Below, in pieces: positions 61,774 through 62,044 of a DNA stretch of 62,044 nt. The position numbers and the translations under genes are program-made. Under the pieces are notes generated by a model, which was given only the letters and a program-made list of their open reading frames with translations, did no database searches and was not told where the DNA came from. Every line of letters begins with the position of its first letter. Position 1 is the stretch's first letter. The stretch lies in NCBI RefSeq assembly GCF_018130215.1, contig NZ_JAFCKQ010000046.1, positions 1 to 62,044 on the forward strand, given 5' to 3'. This DNA comes from Bradyrhizobium jicamae. Lineage in GTDB: Bacteria; Pseudomonadota; Alphaproteobacteria; Rhizobiales; Xanthobacteraceae.

Positions 61774-62044
61774 GCGCAGGGAAAGCCGGGTGCCGATCGC
61801 ACCCATGGGCCCCGTGCAAGGTAGAAAGCACGGGGGTAGGACCACAGGTGTAACCGGGAACAACCCGGCTTTCCCTGCGCGATGGGTTACGGCTTATACG
61901 TGCTCTCCCCGGCGAGACTGGGCTCTTTTGTCACCGTCATACGGAAGGGGCGTTGGCCTCCTCCGATGAGACACCTGCCACTAGGGCGTCAGGCCTGCAC
62001 GATTTCGCCGTCCGCCTCATGCGCTCTCGTCAGTCACGCATGCG
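61774..62044 (+). repeat. Dispersed structured repeat, copy B
   Basis: The 18-base arm 61774-61791 is the perfect reverse complement of 61863-61880. Between them, CCCCGTGC (61810-61817) pairs with GCACGGGG (61828-61835); GGGTGC (61788-61793) can pair with GCACCC (61799-61804), and CCGGG (61854-61858) with CCCGG (61864-61868), both competing with the long stem. From 61848 the sequence equals copy A at position 1. The repeat probably continues past the window end. Confidence 0.88.

Overview
The window is about 62 kb of GC-rich alphaproteobacterial chromosome. Gene content and order (ligA-recN-bamD-lpxC-ftsZ-ftsA-ftsQ-ddl-murB-murC-murG-ftsW, DUF1328, Flp pilins, PiT transporter), codon usage and several dispersed intergenic repeats all suggest Bradyrhizobium or a close Nitrobacteraceae relative. 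I see no tRNA, rRNA, CRISPR array, phage gene or transposase. The naming of the organism is inference from memory of these genomes, not from a search.

Region by region. 1-594 holds a dispersed repeat and a palindromic repeat pair. A class III adenylate cyclase (595-2640, minus) diverges from ccdA. 2831-10591 is an extended bufferin-type locus: ccdA, a DoxX gene, a periplasmic DUF255/thioredoxin protein, two CKG-repeat BufA-like precursor peptides, the MNIO maturase BufB (DUF692), BufC (DUF2063), a creatininase-like protein and a gluzincin-type peptidase. Three matching ECF-type promoter candidates (GTAACM-N15/16-CGWA) lie before doxX and before each bufA. 10689-19725 holds a SulP transporter, an autoregulated-looking TetR gene with two perfect operators followed by an acyltransferase, a PiT phosphate transporter behind a five-unit Pho-box-like array, a lone cNMP-binding protein, an FAD-linked oxidase, a thioesterase and a DUF1328 protein.

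20013-25567 has a UvrD/PcrA helicase carrying a 102-bp palindromic repeat inserted in frame, a Cys-rich secreted protein, an OmpA-family protein and an ABC-2 transporter pair. 25707-37854 is more accessory: a split methyltransferase/membrane pair related to fused MFS/spermidine synthases, two M28-type peptidase genes (one frameshifted), an L,D-transpeptidase with a Tyr/Gln-rich tail, an alpha/beta hydrolase, an orphan secreted gene of lower GC, a full-length fused MFS/spermidine synthase and a phytoene-desaturase-like oxidoreductase. 38147-44096 has two tandem Flp pilins with duplicated promoters, prmA, a Cys-cluster protein, aminopeptidase P and a Bcr/CflA-type efflux pump.

44112-61540 is the minus-strand cell-envelope and division cluster, read from ftsW at the right to ligA at the left. 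It supplies lipid II synthesis (murG, murC, murB, ddl), the divisome (ftsW, ftsQ, ftsA, ftsZ), lipid A synthesis (lpxC), outer-membrane assembly (bamD) and DNA repair (recN, ligA). Two unexplained genes interrupt it between murG and murC. The window ends in a second copy of the repeat seen at position 1, this time with its upstream half, which can fold into a multi-stem structure.
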